From Diabrotica undecimpunctata (Eukaryota; Arthropoda; Insecta; Coleoptera; Chrysomelidae), in contig NC_092812.1 in assembly GCF_040954645.1 (NCBI RefSeq), forward strand, positions 1,550,001 through 1,614,000: a stretch of DNA of 64,000 bases. The letters are read 5' to 3'. Below are positions 44,303 to 56,197 of the stretch, piece after piece. The translations under genes and the position numbers were made by a program. A model generated the notes under the pieces. The model saw only the letters and a list, made by a program, of their open reading frames with translations, searched no databases and was not told the DNA's origin. Each line of letters opens with the position of its first letter. The first letter of the stretch is position 1.

Positions 44303-46126
44303 ATGAATACAAACAAATTGCAAGAAGCTGTCTTTAACTACGAGGATGCTTCAAATCCAACAATGTCAACAAACCAAATTGTAACCAACACAATCCCAAC
44401 CACCAACAGTAACATATCTTACAGTAAAATCAGCACCTAGACCAACGTTCCCAAAAAGGATCAGGCCGTGGTTCTTCATGTCGAGAATAGTTTAAAGCTA
44501 TACGAATATGTACATGCAATCGGAACTATCATTGGAGCCAAGAACATTTGCTTCGCATCCAGGATATCAAATAATAGGGTATGTATTTACTTATCTAATT
44601 CTGAACTTGTCGAAAAATTGATAAATTAAAATAAATATAAGGTTGAATGCTCGAATAAATGAACTTTGATCAGATAAAAGGCATATATCGAGCACAGTTT
44701 AATTAAATCTTGCCCAAGTACTTTCGATCCCTAGATCATCTTCAGGGGCATTTCGTCAATTGTAGCCTATCCGGCAAGAACAAGATGTCATAAACATATA
44801 AATGTACATTACACTACACTACAAATGGACAAACAAACACTTTAATGGCTCCTGATCTGGAGCCATTCTGTCTCCGGCTTCTTCAAGTAATGTAGCCTTC
44901 CTTAAATTATTTTAAAGTGTTTGTTTGTCCATTTGTAGTGTAGTGTAATGTACATTTATATGTTTATGACATCTTGTTCTTGCCGGATAGGCCACAATTG
45001 ACGAAATGCCCCTGAAGATGATCTAGGGATCGAAAGTACTTGGGCAAGATTTAATTAAACTGTGCTCGATATATGCCTTTTATCTGATCAAAGTCAATTG
45101 ATAAATTCTCATCCATTCATTCAAATTAATACATTTTCACTAAATATTCGGAGACTTATATCTCCAACCACAAGAATTAGTACTTCAAATATATCACCTT
45201 TTATTCTTCATGATCTAGCTGAAAATGCTATAAAAAGTCTTGGCTTACAACTAGCATCCCCCATATCGTTTCTCAAAGCAGGTATCCCTGGAGATGAATA
45301 AAGCCATGTTTTAAGCTTCAGGCGCCAAGTTTATATATTTCCCCCTTCTGATATCTACAAAATACAAACATCAATAACTATTCCATATGAAGGTCATGAA
45401 CATAGAATATTTCTTTCTACAGATAGAATGGAATGTTTTATCTGCAATCAAACAGGACATGTTGCAAATAACTGCATTAATCCGCCATCTTCCATTATTC
45501 CTATACAGTCAGATACCCAAGCTCCCATTTCTAACAATGAACCTAGCACAAACATAAATGAAAGCGTCCAATCATCTCAAGACATTCCACTAATAGGCCA
45601 AAAAAGACCTCCTTCGGAATCACTTAATGATGAATCTAGGCTTCCTACAACTCCGTTAGCCGAAACCTCTGAAGTGCAACCGCCTTATATCCCCAATGAA
45701 TTAACTAAAAAAAAATCCAAGAAGAAAAAGCGAAAAACGGATGACACTAGTATCTCTGATATTACTAAACTTGACATTACCGAATATTACAACAAAAATC
45801 CACAAAACAATATACTCTCCTGAAACGATCTTTTTGCGTCTTTAGAAAATACTAAAGGCAGGAGTGACTCCTATCATGAAGCCCTAAAGTTTACAAACGA
45901 CATCAATACACTCCTCACCAATTTGATTTCTATCTACACACACCTTTCTCAAAGAACAGTAAAAAACAGATTTACACGATTAATGAAAAAAATCAGGCAG
46001 CAATACAATTTTAAATCTGCAGAAAATAACGATATAATAACATTACCATGTATTTCACAAACAGATCCCAGTGACGATGAATCTTACTCTGATACTTCCC
46101 TTACGTCCCAAAACTCTTTAAAATAA
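44303..46126 (+). pseudogene. I-LINE ORF1, Gag-like with CCHC knuckle
   Basis: Begins at ATG 44303 (MNTNKLQEAVFNYEDAS). The frame carries VVLHVENSLKLYEYVHAIG, and is cut in ...SELVEKLIN at 44,627 by a palindromic insert, resuming with SHPFIQINTFSLNIRRLI at 45,108. A CCHC knuckle CFICNQTGHVANNC lies at 45,434-45,475. The C-terminal part is Pro/Ser-rich then Lys-rich (KKKSKKKKRKTD). Stops at 44,440, 45,299 and 45,821 make it dead. It would bind the LINE RNA in a working copy. Confidence 0.82.
44628..45095. mobile_element. Palindromic hairpin insert with 12-bp target duplication
   Basis: Arms 44663-44845 and 44912-45094 are near-perfect inverted repeats (about 183 bp) around a 66-bp centre. The insert is bounded by AATTGATAAATT on both sides (44616-44627 and 45096-45107). 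An additional 35 A/T-rich bases (44628-44662) sit between the left duplication and the palindrome. No ORF of its own. Confidence 0.85.
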
Positions 46127-46209
46127 TCTTATCGACACATTTCTGTTTTTTTTTTAATTCTGAGATATCTTTTCTTCTTTCTGTGTCATCTTTCTCTTTA
46201 ATACAATGA

Positions 46210-47330
46210 CATTGTGATGGCTTTTACGCCCGTCTAGAACGCATCCAACAACTTATCCAAGAGAACGCTCCAGATATTCTTTATCTACAACAAACAAATT
46301 TGAAGGAAACCCAAAATCCGTAGGTACCTAAAAAAATTACATAGGCTATCATCAGATTAGATCCACACCCCTACTTGTAAGTGGTGGTACTTCTATTTTT
46401 GTATCGTCAGATATATGTTCCGAAAAATTTAACATCACTTCTAATTTAGAGGTAGTAGTTGTTTCATTCTGATGTCCTCATAAAATCACTATTTGCAATA
46501 TATATTTACCGCCTAATAATGAGGTAAATCATGCAAAAACTTAATAGCAGAACTCTCATTCTCGTAGGAGATTTCAATGCTCACAGCACAATGTGGGGAT
46601 CTAACAGCACATTTGGCAGAGGAAAAATTATAGAAAACATAATTAGCAATGAAGATATATTTCTACTCAATACTGGTTGTAGCACCCACTTCAATATATC
46701 TTCAGGAACTTTCTCGAATATCGATCTCAGCCTTTGTGATCCAAAACTAGGTCCATCTCTAACATGGTGTCCACTAGATAGTCTGTTTGATAATGATCAT
46801 TTCCCTATATTAATCTCAGACAATAAACTCAAATTGTACAACCCAGTAAGTAAATGGCGTATTGCATAAGCGGACTGGATGAATTTCAGTCTAAACATCC
46901 GAGATCAAGTCAATTCAAATAAATATGAATATAGCATAGACCACCTAGTTGATCAGTTCACCAATTGCATAATTAATTCTGCTCAAAAATATATAGGAAA
47001 ATATTCTGTTAAACCTACACGAAAATTAGTTCCTTGGTGGAATGTCTCCTGTGCTGTAACAGTTCGTGTATGCAAGAAAGCTCTGAATAAATATAGACGA
47101 ACAAGAACTAATGAAAATCTTATCAAGTTTAAATTAGCGAAAGCTAAATCAAAACGTATCATAAAGGAAAGCAAAAAGACTTAATGGAACCTTTATATCA
47201 ATTCTATTTTTTCCGACACACATCTCCAAGCCAAGTTTTAAACAAAATTAAACATATGAAAGGTCAAAGCACTGCCTACAAAATCCCCGCCTTAATTCAT
47301 GACAACAAAATGGTGACTCAAAGTCAAAGT
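46210..47330 (+). pseudogene. I-LINE ORF2, endonuclease domain
   Basis: APE-type endonuclease in several frames: GFYARLERIQQLIQENAPDIL (about 46,220), TLILVGDFNAHSTMWGSN (46,552-46,605), TFSNIDLSLCDP and DNDHFPILIS where SDHxPI is expected (about 46,790). The downstream linker runs KLVPWWNVSCAVTVRVCKKALNKYRR (47,026-47,100), a segment typical of I and Jockey LINEs. The frame is lost near 47,330, where the CR1-like LINE begins its interruption. Confidence 0.82.
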
Positions 47331-47340
47331 ATTATTATCC

Positions 47341-47564
47341 AGATTTAGCCATACGGCTCACACCCCCTCTAAGGGGAAAATTCACTCATCCCAGATACCC
47401 ACGGTATCAAAAGGATTGAGCTTCGGTGGGACTCATTCCGTGTTATCGAGCCCTAGGTGACTTGGTTTGCTGGAGTATCTCCCAAAAATTTTCGCATACA
47501 TCTGGACGTCGCGAGGAGTACAGCTTTCTGCATGGCCTTATAAAGATGTTCATTTAGACCCAGC
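47341..47564 (-). mobile_element. Dong/R4-like LINE, 3' fragment A
   Basis: 224 bp matching the 3' ends of copies B and C (starts agatttagcc.tacggctcac on the plus strand). It is 5'-truncated and followed by (ATT)6 at 47565-47583. Contains only 3' untranslated and last-codon sequence. Confidence 0.75.
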
Positions 47565-47583
47565 TATTATTATTATTATTATT

Positions 47584-48841
47584 CAAGATTTAGCCGTACG
47601 GCTCACACTCCCTCTAAGGGGAAAATTCACTCATCCCAGATACCTCCGGTATCAAAAGGATTGAGCTCTGGTGGGACTCTTTCCGTGTTATCGAGCCCTA
47701 GGTGACTTGGTTTGCTGAAGTATCTCCCAAAAATTTTCGCACACATCTGGACGTCGCGAGGAGTACAGCTTTTTGCATGGCCTTATAAAAATGTTCATTT
47801 AGACCTAGCTGTTTTATGTTAGCTAGGAGGTTTTTGGGAATAACACCAGTAGTAGATAGAATAATAGGTACTATCTGGGTACTTTCCATTCTCCATTGTC
47901 TCCTGATTTGTATTTCTAGATCTCTGTACTTGGCGATCTTTTCGTTGTATTTAACACGTAAATTATTGGTGTTGGGTATCGCCACATCAATAAGTGTTGT
48001 TTGCCTAGTAAGTTTATTAACTAGTATGAGATCCCGTCCATTATGCGCCACTGGTTGGTCTGTAAGCACAGTGCGGTCCCAGTATAGCTTGTAGTTGTCA
48101 TTTTCAAGCATTCTGTCAGGGACTTATTGATAATAAGGAAGATTGTCAGTTTGAAGAAGTCCCAGTTTGTCAGCTAGTTCTTGGTGGATAATTTTTCCTA
48201 CTAAGTCATGTCGTTCTTTATAATCAGTACCGACAAATGCCTGGCAGCCACCGGTTAGATGTTGGATGGTTTCTTGGGCTTGGCATCCATATCGGCATTT
48301 GTCATTTTGGACTTGAGGATCTTTAACAATATATTTCAGGTAATTTTTAGTTGGTATAACCTGATCCTGAATGGCAAGTAGGAAACCCTCAGTCTCGGGA
48401 AACATCTTTTCTGATGTTAACCAATAGTTCGACGCTGTATTGTCGACATATTCTTGACTGATCTCATTGAGATGTCGCCCATGCAGAGGTTTAATCATCT
48501 AGGTGCGCAATTTTCCTTGCTGAGTCAGGTGGTTTATGCGCATTTCTTGTTCCTTCAGTTTAAGGGACGTTGTATCATCTACTGCGCAAATTGCTCGATG
48601 TAAAGTAGATGTCTTAGCCTGTACCTGAAAATAAGTTCTTAAATTAGCAATGTGTTTATCTAACTGCTCACCTATATCCATAAGTCCTCTTCCCCCTTGA
48701 TACCGCAGTAATGTTGTTCTCTCTACTGCGCTGTGTGGGTGATGTTTTTGCGCCTTTGTGAGAAGTGTTCTTACTTTCCGCTGAAGACCTTTTATATCCG
48801 TTTTTGACCACTTTATAATACCAAATGAGTAGCTAAGCGCG
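47584..48841 (-). mobile_element. Dong/R4-like LINE, 5'-truncated copy B
   Basis: Minus strand, bounded on both sides by ATT/TAA microsatellite (47565-47583 and 48842-48860). Frames 48681-48499, 48498-48124 and 48111-47698 encode the C-terminal part of an R2-group protein: the YGCQAQETIQHLTGGC zinc knuckle, then the endonuclease with GRDLILVNKLTRQTTLIDVAIP (PD replaced by RD) and KYRDLEIQIRRQW. Two stops make it dead. Confidence 0.8.
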
Positions 48842-48860
48842 TATTATTATCATTATTAAT

Positions 48861-49970
48861 CAGATTTAGCCATATGGCTCACACTCCCTTTAAGGGGAAA
48901 ATTCACTCATCCCAGATACCTACGGTATCAAAAGGATTGAGCTCTGGTAGGACTCTTTCCATGTTATCGAGTCCTAGGTGACTTGGTACGTCGGTGTATC
49001 TCCCAAAAACTTTCGCATGCATCTGGACGTCGAAAGTAGCACAGCTTTCTACATGATCTTATATAGATGTTCATTTAGACTCAGCTTTTTGATGTTTTCT
49101 AGGAGGTTCTTCGGAATGACTCCAGTGGTAGAAAGAATAATAGGTATCGTCTGGGTACTTTCCATTCTCCATTGTCTCCTTATTTGTATTTCCAGATCTC
49201 TGTACTTGGCGATCTTTTCGTTGTACTTAATACGTAGATTATTGTTGTTAGGTATCGCCACATCGATTAGCGTTGTTTGTCTTGTTAGTTTATTAACTAG
49301 CACGAGATCTGGTCTATTATGTGCTACAGTTTGGTCTGTGAGCACAGTGCGATCCCAGTATAGCTTGTAGTTGTCATTCTCAAGCATACTCTCAGGAACG
49401 TATTGATAATATGGGAGATGGTTTGTTTGTAACAGTCCCAGTTTAAAAGCTATCTCTTGATGGAGGATCTTCCCTACTAAGTCATGCCGTTCCTTATATT
49501 CAGTTGTAGCAAATGCCTGGCAACCCCCGGTAAGATGTTGGATAGTTTCTTGGGCTTGACATCCATATCGGCATTTGTCGTTTTGGACCTGAGGGTCTTT
49601 GACGATATATTTTAGGTAATTTTTGGTGGGTATAACCTGATCCTGAATGGCGAGTAATGAACCTTCTGTTTCAGGGAACATTTTTCCTGATGTCAGCCAA
49701 TAGTTCGACGCTATATTGTGGACATAGTCTTGACTGACTTTATTCGGATGTCGTCCGTGCAGAGGTTTACCCATCCAGATGCACATTTTTTCGTTCTTAG
49801 TAAGATGGTTTATGCACATTTCTTGTTCCCTCAGTTTGATCGGTGTTGTGTCATCTACTGCACAAATCGCGCGATGAAGATTAGATATCTCCGCCTGCAC
49901 CTGAAAATAAGTTCGTAAATTAGTAATCTGTTTTCCTAATTGCTCGCTTATATCAATAAGTCCTCGTCCT
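48861..49970 (-). mobile_element. Dong/R4-like LINE, 5'-truncated copy C
   Basis: Minus strand, again between ATT repeats. A single 283-codon frame (49900-49049) covers the C-terminal region: a helical segment, CRYGCQAQETIQHLTGGC (CCHC-type knuckle of R2/R4 LINEs) and a restriction-like endonuclease with RPDLVLVNK...TLIDVAIP and a downstream EKIAKYRDL Lys, i.e. the PD-D-K signature. Site preference for TAA repeats is known for Dong of Bombyx. The frame is open but lacks RT, so it is not autonomous. Confidence 0.85.
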
Positions 49971-50343
49971 TATTATTATTATTATTATTATATTACAAAT
50001 AAGGGCAGAGGAGCGAGCTCCTATTATGCCCAAAAAGCAAAAAAAAAACAAAAATCAAAAATATTCTTATAAAACTAATACTAATTATAAAGTTAAATAA
50101 ACATAAACAATTAAGTATATCATACAAAAATTGAATTGTGAGACAATAAATAAATAAATAAATAATGCTGCCCGAGAAAAAAAAAAACACAATCCTATAA
50201 ATAAAATAAAGCGCTATCAAGTTTATTTTTAAAGATGTTAACACTAGTTGCCGATATGGTGTCTTGATCCAAATTGTTCCAGATATTAAAGATTCTATTT
50301 GGCAAGAAGTTCACCCTGGACCTTGCAGTAGTTTGTTCCCTCT

Positions 50344-52074
50344 TTAATTTGTATAATTTGACATAATTAGATCACCTCGAAGACGACGCTGCTCGAATGT
50401 CGTAAGATGAGCCATGGATAATCTATCTTCATAGATAGGTCTTACACGACCGTATGCCAGTCTTGTGGCTTCCCGCTGAACATTTTCAAGTAGGATCTTA
50501 TCGCGAATGAGATCTGGATCCCACACTGGTCCGGCAAACTCAAGAATATGTCTAACGAATATTGAGTAAAGTTTACTATAACAGAAGTTAGAGATATACG
50601 TGTAAAACATTTACGGATCAAAACAGTTTCATGTTTGCACGTTTACTCACCGACACTATGTGATCAGACCAATTTAAGTCACTATTAATTATCACTCCGA
50701 GATCATTCTGGGAGGTTACCGAGTTTAAGAGATGTCCATTAATAAAGTACGGCAGTGGTGGGTTATTTTTGCTGATATGTAAAACAACGCATTTTTCAAT
50801 TTTAAGCGGAAGTAACCATTCTGAGGACCATTTGAATATTGCGTCAAGATCTTGTTGCAGAACATGTTGGTTAATAGTTGGATTCACATATAATTTCGTG
50901 TCATCAGCGTAAATGAAAACCTTACTGGATACGATGAGCGGAAGATCACTAGTGTAGACACAAAATAGTAGCGGTCCAAGTACTGATCCTTGTGGTTCTC
51001 CACTCTTGACTGGCTTATCTAGTGAGTGGTCTTCCCCAACACGAACCCTGAAGTATCTATCGGATAGAAAATCTTCAATCCAAATGTTCAACTTTTCGCG
51101 GTTACCATAGTGATCCAATTTATCTAGTAATCGACGTTTTGGAACACGGTCAAAATCTTTGGAGAAGGCTAAGTTGACTACATCGACAGGATTCCGATTG
51201 TTTAAAGATAATGACCAATCATTTACACAATGAAGTAAGTTTGTGATCGTTGAACGACCTTTGATAAAACCATGCTGTTGGTAAGAGATGACATTTTCCT
51301 GAAGAAGAAAATCAGACATAGCTTCCGAAATAATCGATTCCATGACCTTGCCGACAATAGGAACCAGGCTGATTGGACGATAATTATTGCAATCAAGTTT
51401 ATTTCCTTTCTTAAATATAGGAGTAACCGAAGCCAATTTCCAGGACGAGGGGAGAGAACCTTGATTAAAAGAAGCATTCATTATAAGAGATATAGGGATG
51501 GCTACAGTTTCTGCACATTGTTTGAGGAAAAAAGAGGTGATTCCGTCTAATCGAGGTGATGAATTATTTCGTAGTTTCCTTAAATGATGTTTAATTTCAT
51601 CCGGTGTGAAAGATATATTGTCAAGAGTTTTAGACAAACGTGGGCACATTATTTGAGGAATGGTATCGTTAGGTTCATTTGTAAAAACCTGAAAAAAGAA
51701 TAACGATGAATATTCCGAAGATTCGTTATTCGAAGAAGATAAAGACCCGTCAGCTTTTTGAAGTAACGGTATTGAGACTTTAGAAGATACAGATATACGA
51801 ATGTACCGATAAACTTTTTTACTATTACCACTTGCAATGATAGATTCTTAAACTTTAGCAAATATTGTTTGACTCGGTTAGAAAAATTACGGTGGGAGAG
51901 AAAATCATGAAGGGAACCAGTAAGTTTATATCTTCGCCAAAGCTGTCGCTTATGTCCAATTAGATGGGTAGCTGAGAGGTTAATCCAATGTTTTAGTCGA
52001 TTTTTGTACAGCTGCCGTTCGGTTGTATTATCAGAAATTGTTGTAATAGCAGTATGAAGAAAAGAGTCCCACAT
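50344..52074 (-). pseudogene. CR1-like LINE reverse transcriptase
   Basis: Frames 52074-51649 (linker helices: YKNRLKHWINLSATHLIGHKRQLWRRYK), 51649-50618 and 50610-50344. RT blocks: NYRPISLVPIVGKVMES, GFIKGRSTITNLL, VDVVNLAFSKDFDRVPKRRLL where motif A normally reads FLDFSKAFD (here the first Asp is Asn), GEPQGSVLGPLLF and FIYADDTKLYVN (YADD intact). After KRANMKLF a stop precedes YSKLYSIFVRHILEFAGPVWDP, the usual C-terminal RT tail. Changes in motif A and two stops make it inactive. Confidence 0.87.
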
Positions 52075-52269
52075 TGACGATGGATCAGAGTGATTAAGAA
52101 AAATAGATTGCTAGTTTAACTGGGATAAAACTGAATTTACATTAAAGAAATCAGTAGTGGCATACGTTACGAAATTATTTTTGCAAGGCGGTGTTAAACT
52201 AAATTGAATGTGAGCAGTAATAAGCGAGTGGTCAGAAAGACCCATAGGAGAGGACACTTCAAGTGTAGA

Positions 52270-52925
52270 AATTAGTTGTCATTTGTGAAAAATAAGTCTA
52301 AAATTGAAGAATTATTGTTGGCTCTAAACCTTGTAGGTTCAGTTATCAGTTATAATAAATTTGAGTTCATAACAAAGTTTTTAAACAAATTTTGGGAATT
52401 GATAGTATCAGTTTTGGAAATAAAGGGCCAGCTTATGTCTGGAAAATTGAAATCCCCAACAACAATAAGATTTTCAAGGGATGATAATTCCTCAAGTTTG
52501 TTAATAAGCATATTGTCGTGAGTAAGTACTGTATCCGGAGGTCGGTATATGCAAACTATATTAAATATGAAAGAGTTATTAGTAATAAGTAAGTGGATAA
52601 TTCCTATACCGGGTACGTCTATTGTTTTATTACTGATGGAAAAAGTATTGGTAATTTCATTTGCTAAATAGATGCACACTCCTCCCCCACGACGAGTACC
52701 TCTATCTCTACGAAATATAGTAAAATTATCAATGTTTACAATAGCATCGGGAACAGAAGAATTAAGCCACGTTTCTGTTAGGAGAATAATGTGAGGTTTT
52801 AAAAGTTGAACAGTACTTATAAATTAATTAAATTTGGACATAAGTGAGTTTAGATTTATATACATAAGAAGCCAATCCGTAAATTTTGGTGCAGAAGAAT
52901 TATGAACGGAATTTCATTATCTTAG
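52270..52925 (-). pseudogene. CR1-like LINE endonuclease
   Basis: APE-type endonuclease. The frame 52679-52350 contains FNIVCIYRPPDTVLTHDN and LIVVGDFNFPDISWPF, both core motifs. Upstream, read on the minus strand near 52,690-52,790, RRGGGVCIYLA and NPHIILLTETWLN are visible across a frame change. Downstream (about 52,200-52,240) the GLSDHSLITAHIQFS catalytic SDH motif is readable. Broken by several stops. Confidence 0.8.
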
Positions 52926-53003
52926 GACAGCCATTCACATATTTAATCGTAAGGTCATTTTCTCCATTATTTTTACGAGTTTCAAGCTCAGTACGAAGTT
53001 CCT

Positions 53004-53747
53004 TTAAACGAAGTTGCTGCATAGGTCATCGATAATAGAATAAGTTTCAGTAGATTTATTTTCCAAAAGTTTATTTTTGTTACGAAGAATTTTTCGAGTG
53101 TGGTGTTCAGAACTCATTATCACTTTTATCATGCGGGGATAACGTTTATTTTGATCTGGTTTACCGACTCTATAAAATGTAACAGGACTTTTTTGACATA
53201 CAATGACTTCTAGGGCTAAATGTATTTTATTCTTATCATGATCTTTTTTATTTTGTGCGTCTCCTGTAGGTTCAGGGACGCCTCTAACCAAAAAATTTTT
53301 GGAACGAGATATGCGGTCAGCTGCTTCATTGACAATGCTGTCAGTAAATTCTGTTATTTTAATAGAATCAAGTTGCTTTAATTTATTGCTGAATTCAGAT
53401 AAATTAATATCAAAGTTTTCAATTTTCTTCTTAATGTCCGCTTTAAACTCGACTAGTAAACTCTTGATTTCAGTAATATTCCCAATGTTTGAACTATATG
53501 CATTGCAGAGTAGACATATCCCACGTACTTTTTGCCTCGTAACTCGATCATCGACCGACAGATCCGTACAAGCAATGTGTATTGGTTTCTTACAGCCATC
53601 ACACTGGAGCTTTCTATCGGAGGTAGAAGTTGGCTTTGAACAATTAGCGCAAAACGTTAGTTTTAGATATGAATTGTAATTGTTGGATTGATAATAAACA
53701 CCAAATTTATCGTTATCACTTACTTGAATGTTTACAAACACAATCAC
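53004..53747 (-). pseudogene. CR1-like LINE ORF1 with PHD-type zinc finger
   Basis: 247-codon frame. Residues about 33-78 form a Cys4-His-Cys3 finger: CANC, CDGCKKPIHIAC and CLLC. A helical segment (EIKSLLVEFKADIKKKIENF) follows, likely for trimerisation, then a basic RNA-binding-like region (RSKNFLVRGVPEP, KRYPRMIKVIMSS, LRNKNKLLENKS). PHD-finger ORF1 proteins are known from CR1 and related LINEs. The frame is open and ends with DDLCSNFV, but the element's ORF2 is broken. The ATG at 53747 is plausible, though the true start may be further in. Confidence 0.8.
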
Positions 53748-53865
53748 AATAAATTATTTCTTTGGTTTTTTTAAAAACACATTTAAAATCAATTAAATTT
53801 TAATTTGTCGGAGTGTAGCAAAATACAACCGCTTCGATCGAAGTCTGATATTGGTATGGTATTGC

Positions 53866-56025
53866 CAAGATTTTTGCGCATCACTTTCAATCCAAAACGC
53901 TAAACCAAAATAAGTCTCCTTTACACTCTTTTAACATCGCATGTCGTAAAACTAACGATATTTCTAACCCAATAAACCTACCCTTTTCTAAACAAAAATT
54001 GACTCTAGCCCTATCTACTACAAAAAATTCGACTGCTGGCCCTGATGAAATCCCCTTAATTTGCCTCAAATATCTCCATGAAGAAACTATAAATAAATTG
54101 CTTGAGTTGTACAACCTAATCTTGTCCCGACAAGAATTTCCTTCCAAATGGAGGGAATCCATTATATTTCCTATCAAAACAAGCAGCTGCCTTCTCAACT
54201 CTCCAAACTGGTTTAGGTCAATCTCCCTAACATGTACTTTTTGCAAATTATTGGAAAAAATGATCAATAAGCGATTAATCTGGTATCTAGAAAAAAACAA
54301 TATCCTTCATCCTGCTCAATCAGGTTTTAGACCTAATAGAAGCACCACTGATAATTTAGTGATCCTACAAACAGATATAGCAAATGCTATGGCCACCAAG
54401 CACGACGTTATCGCAGTAATTTTTGATATAGAAAGTGCTTTCGATACAACATGTAAGTCGGTTATCCTTAAAAAACTGGTAGAAAATTATCTTACTGGCT
54501 TCAGGTTCTCTTCCAATAAATCCAAAATAATTAAATTCACCAGAAGATACAACAGCGCAGAAATACCCAAAATAACACTAAACGGAGTAAATTTAGAGTT
54601 AATTGATCATTACTAATATTAGTACTACTACAAGTTTTTAGGACTAACTGTCGATAACAAACTCACCTGGCGACGTCATGGCGACGAAATAAAAGGCATC
54701 TGTTTAAGCAGAATGAATTTGTTAAAGACATTGTCTCACCATCAATGGGGTGCCGATGAAAGAGTACTACTCAAAATATATCGAGCTATAATCCGATCCA
54801 AATTAGACTATGGTTGTATAGTTTACTTGTCCGCATCCAATAATTTAATACAATCTTTAAACTCTGTTCTTAACACTGCTCTCCAAAGTTGCTTAGGAGC
54901 TTTTCGATCCAGTCCCGCTGAAAGTCTCTATTGTGAATCTCATTAACTCCCCCTTTACCTCCGGAGGCAGCAACTACTCCTATCTTATGCTAGCAGAATT
55001 TCGTCGAATCCGACTAACCCTGTATTTAATCTTCTGACCTCGCCAAGACCTGGACTTGTAATCTCGCCCAGATGTATACTTTCAATCCCACAGATCCTAC
55101 AACCCTTGTGCCAATACACAAAATTATCTCAAACAACTGCATCTATAAAATCAGAATCCCCGCCATGGTCTAGAATACCTCCTTTTATAAACACTTCTCT
55201 CTGTAAATTGAATAAGCAACAAACAAATAATATCATTTTTCGACAAGCTTTCAAGGATATTGTGAATACATCTCACTAAGATAAGGTGTTTTATACCGAT
55301 GCATCCCGAAACGCAGATGGAGTTGGCTGTTTTGTCACTACAGTTGATACAGTGCTGCGACAATACCGAATATCGAACGAATGTAGCGTATTTTCAGGAG
55401 AACTCTTTAGTATTTCAAAAGCTCTCGAGTTCCCTTTTGACAATCATCAAAGTGTAGCTCTGTGTACTGATTCCTTATCAACATCCTTTAGTGCAAAAAA
55501 TATTAGAATCGATCCATTTCCACACTTCCCGAGGGACTTCAATAACAATAATATGGGTGCCTTCTCATATCGGCATCCAAGTAAATGAGATGGTTGACAG
55601 CGCTGCAAAAGAAGCATCTACATCCAACTTACCCGTCTACGATATACAGCTCAAAGAAGATTTAAAATCAAAATTCAAAAGGAATATCCAAGACAAGTGT
55701 CAGGAACTTTAGATCACCAAAAACACAAAGCTCAGAGAAATACAACATAATGTTTACAGCTATTTATCCCTAGCATCTCTGAACAGAAAAGAAAAGATAG
55801 CAGTACGAAGATTAAGAATAGGACACACATGTTGGACACACGGTCATCTCATGTCCTCTACAGACCAACAGTTATGCTGTCACTGCAACGATATTCCTAT
55901 TACGGTCAAGCACATCCGCACAGAATGTCAACACTACCAGGCCACTCGCATTGCCAACAATATAACCCATAGTCTAGAAGAACTTCTGAACTGTTCAAGC
56001 CGACTCAAGCGCCTAATAGACTTTT
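53866..56025 (+). pseudogene. I-LINE reverse transcriptase and RNase H
   Basis: Resumes after the CR1-like insert with HHFQSKTLNQNKSPL. RT: STAGPDEIPLICLKYLHEE (about 54,030), WFRSISLTCTFCKLLEKM, QSGFRPNRSTTDNL and motif A VIFDIESAFDTT (54,420). The sequence then jumps to TGFRFSSNKSKIIKFTR, which normally follows motif C, so the GxPQGS and YADD blocks are deleted. A later tail (ILLKIYRAIIRSKLDYGCIVY) is present. RNase H: FYTDASRNADGVGCFV (55,289), SGELFSISKALEF and CTDSLS (55,465), then WVPSHIGIQVNEMVDSAAKEA. A CX2C..H..C finger (LCCHCNDIPITVKHIRTEC) ends the protein near 55,930. Many frame changes. Confidence 0.87.
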
Positions 56026-56197
56026 AAAGACTTATCAATTGTTTAACAAAATATAATTTACATAATATTTTTATTCTTCACTATTGTAAACTCTGTCTCA
56101 TAACTTTGTAGGTGTAATTGTAAACCTTTGCTTCCGTGTCAATGACCAAAGATGTCGAGACATGTTAATTCGAAATAAAAATAAATTATTGCATTTA

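Larger units (their letters stand above)
49971..53865 (-). mobile_element. CR1/Jockey-like LINE with PHD-finger ORF1
   Basis: Minus-strand LINE within the I-LINE. The 3' end (left) is a (TAA)n microsatellite at 49,971-49,992, which also serves as the landing site of the Dong-like copies. The 5' border is near 53,862, where I-LINE sequence resumes. Components run from right to left: ORF1, endonuclease, RT. No clear target duplication, as is common for CR1-type elements. Confidence 0.8.
43990..56184 (+). mobile_element. I-type LINE (gag, endonuclease, RT, RNase H), itself interrupted
   Basis: Flanked by a 13-bp direct repeat ATTATTGCATTTA (43977-43989 and 56185-56197), with an A-rich 3' end (AAATAAAAATAA). 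Joining the flanks restores the older BEL sequence. Two ORFs: a CCHC Gag-like ORF1 and an endonuclease-RT-RNase H ORF2, the layout of the I group. It carries a palindromic insert (44,628-45,095) and a CR1-like LINE with three Dong-like copies (about 47,330-53,865). Confidence 0.9.

Noticed and set aside
47565..47583. ATT microsatellite as an independent simple repeat
   Set aside because: All three ATT tracts sit exactly at LINE 3' ends and are better explained as target or tail sequence.
49049..49900. The 283-codon frame as an intact host gene
   Set aside because: Its CCHC knuckle and PD-D-K endonuclease are the C-terminus of an R2/R4-group LINE, a second copy lies beside it, and the RT is missing.
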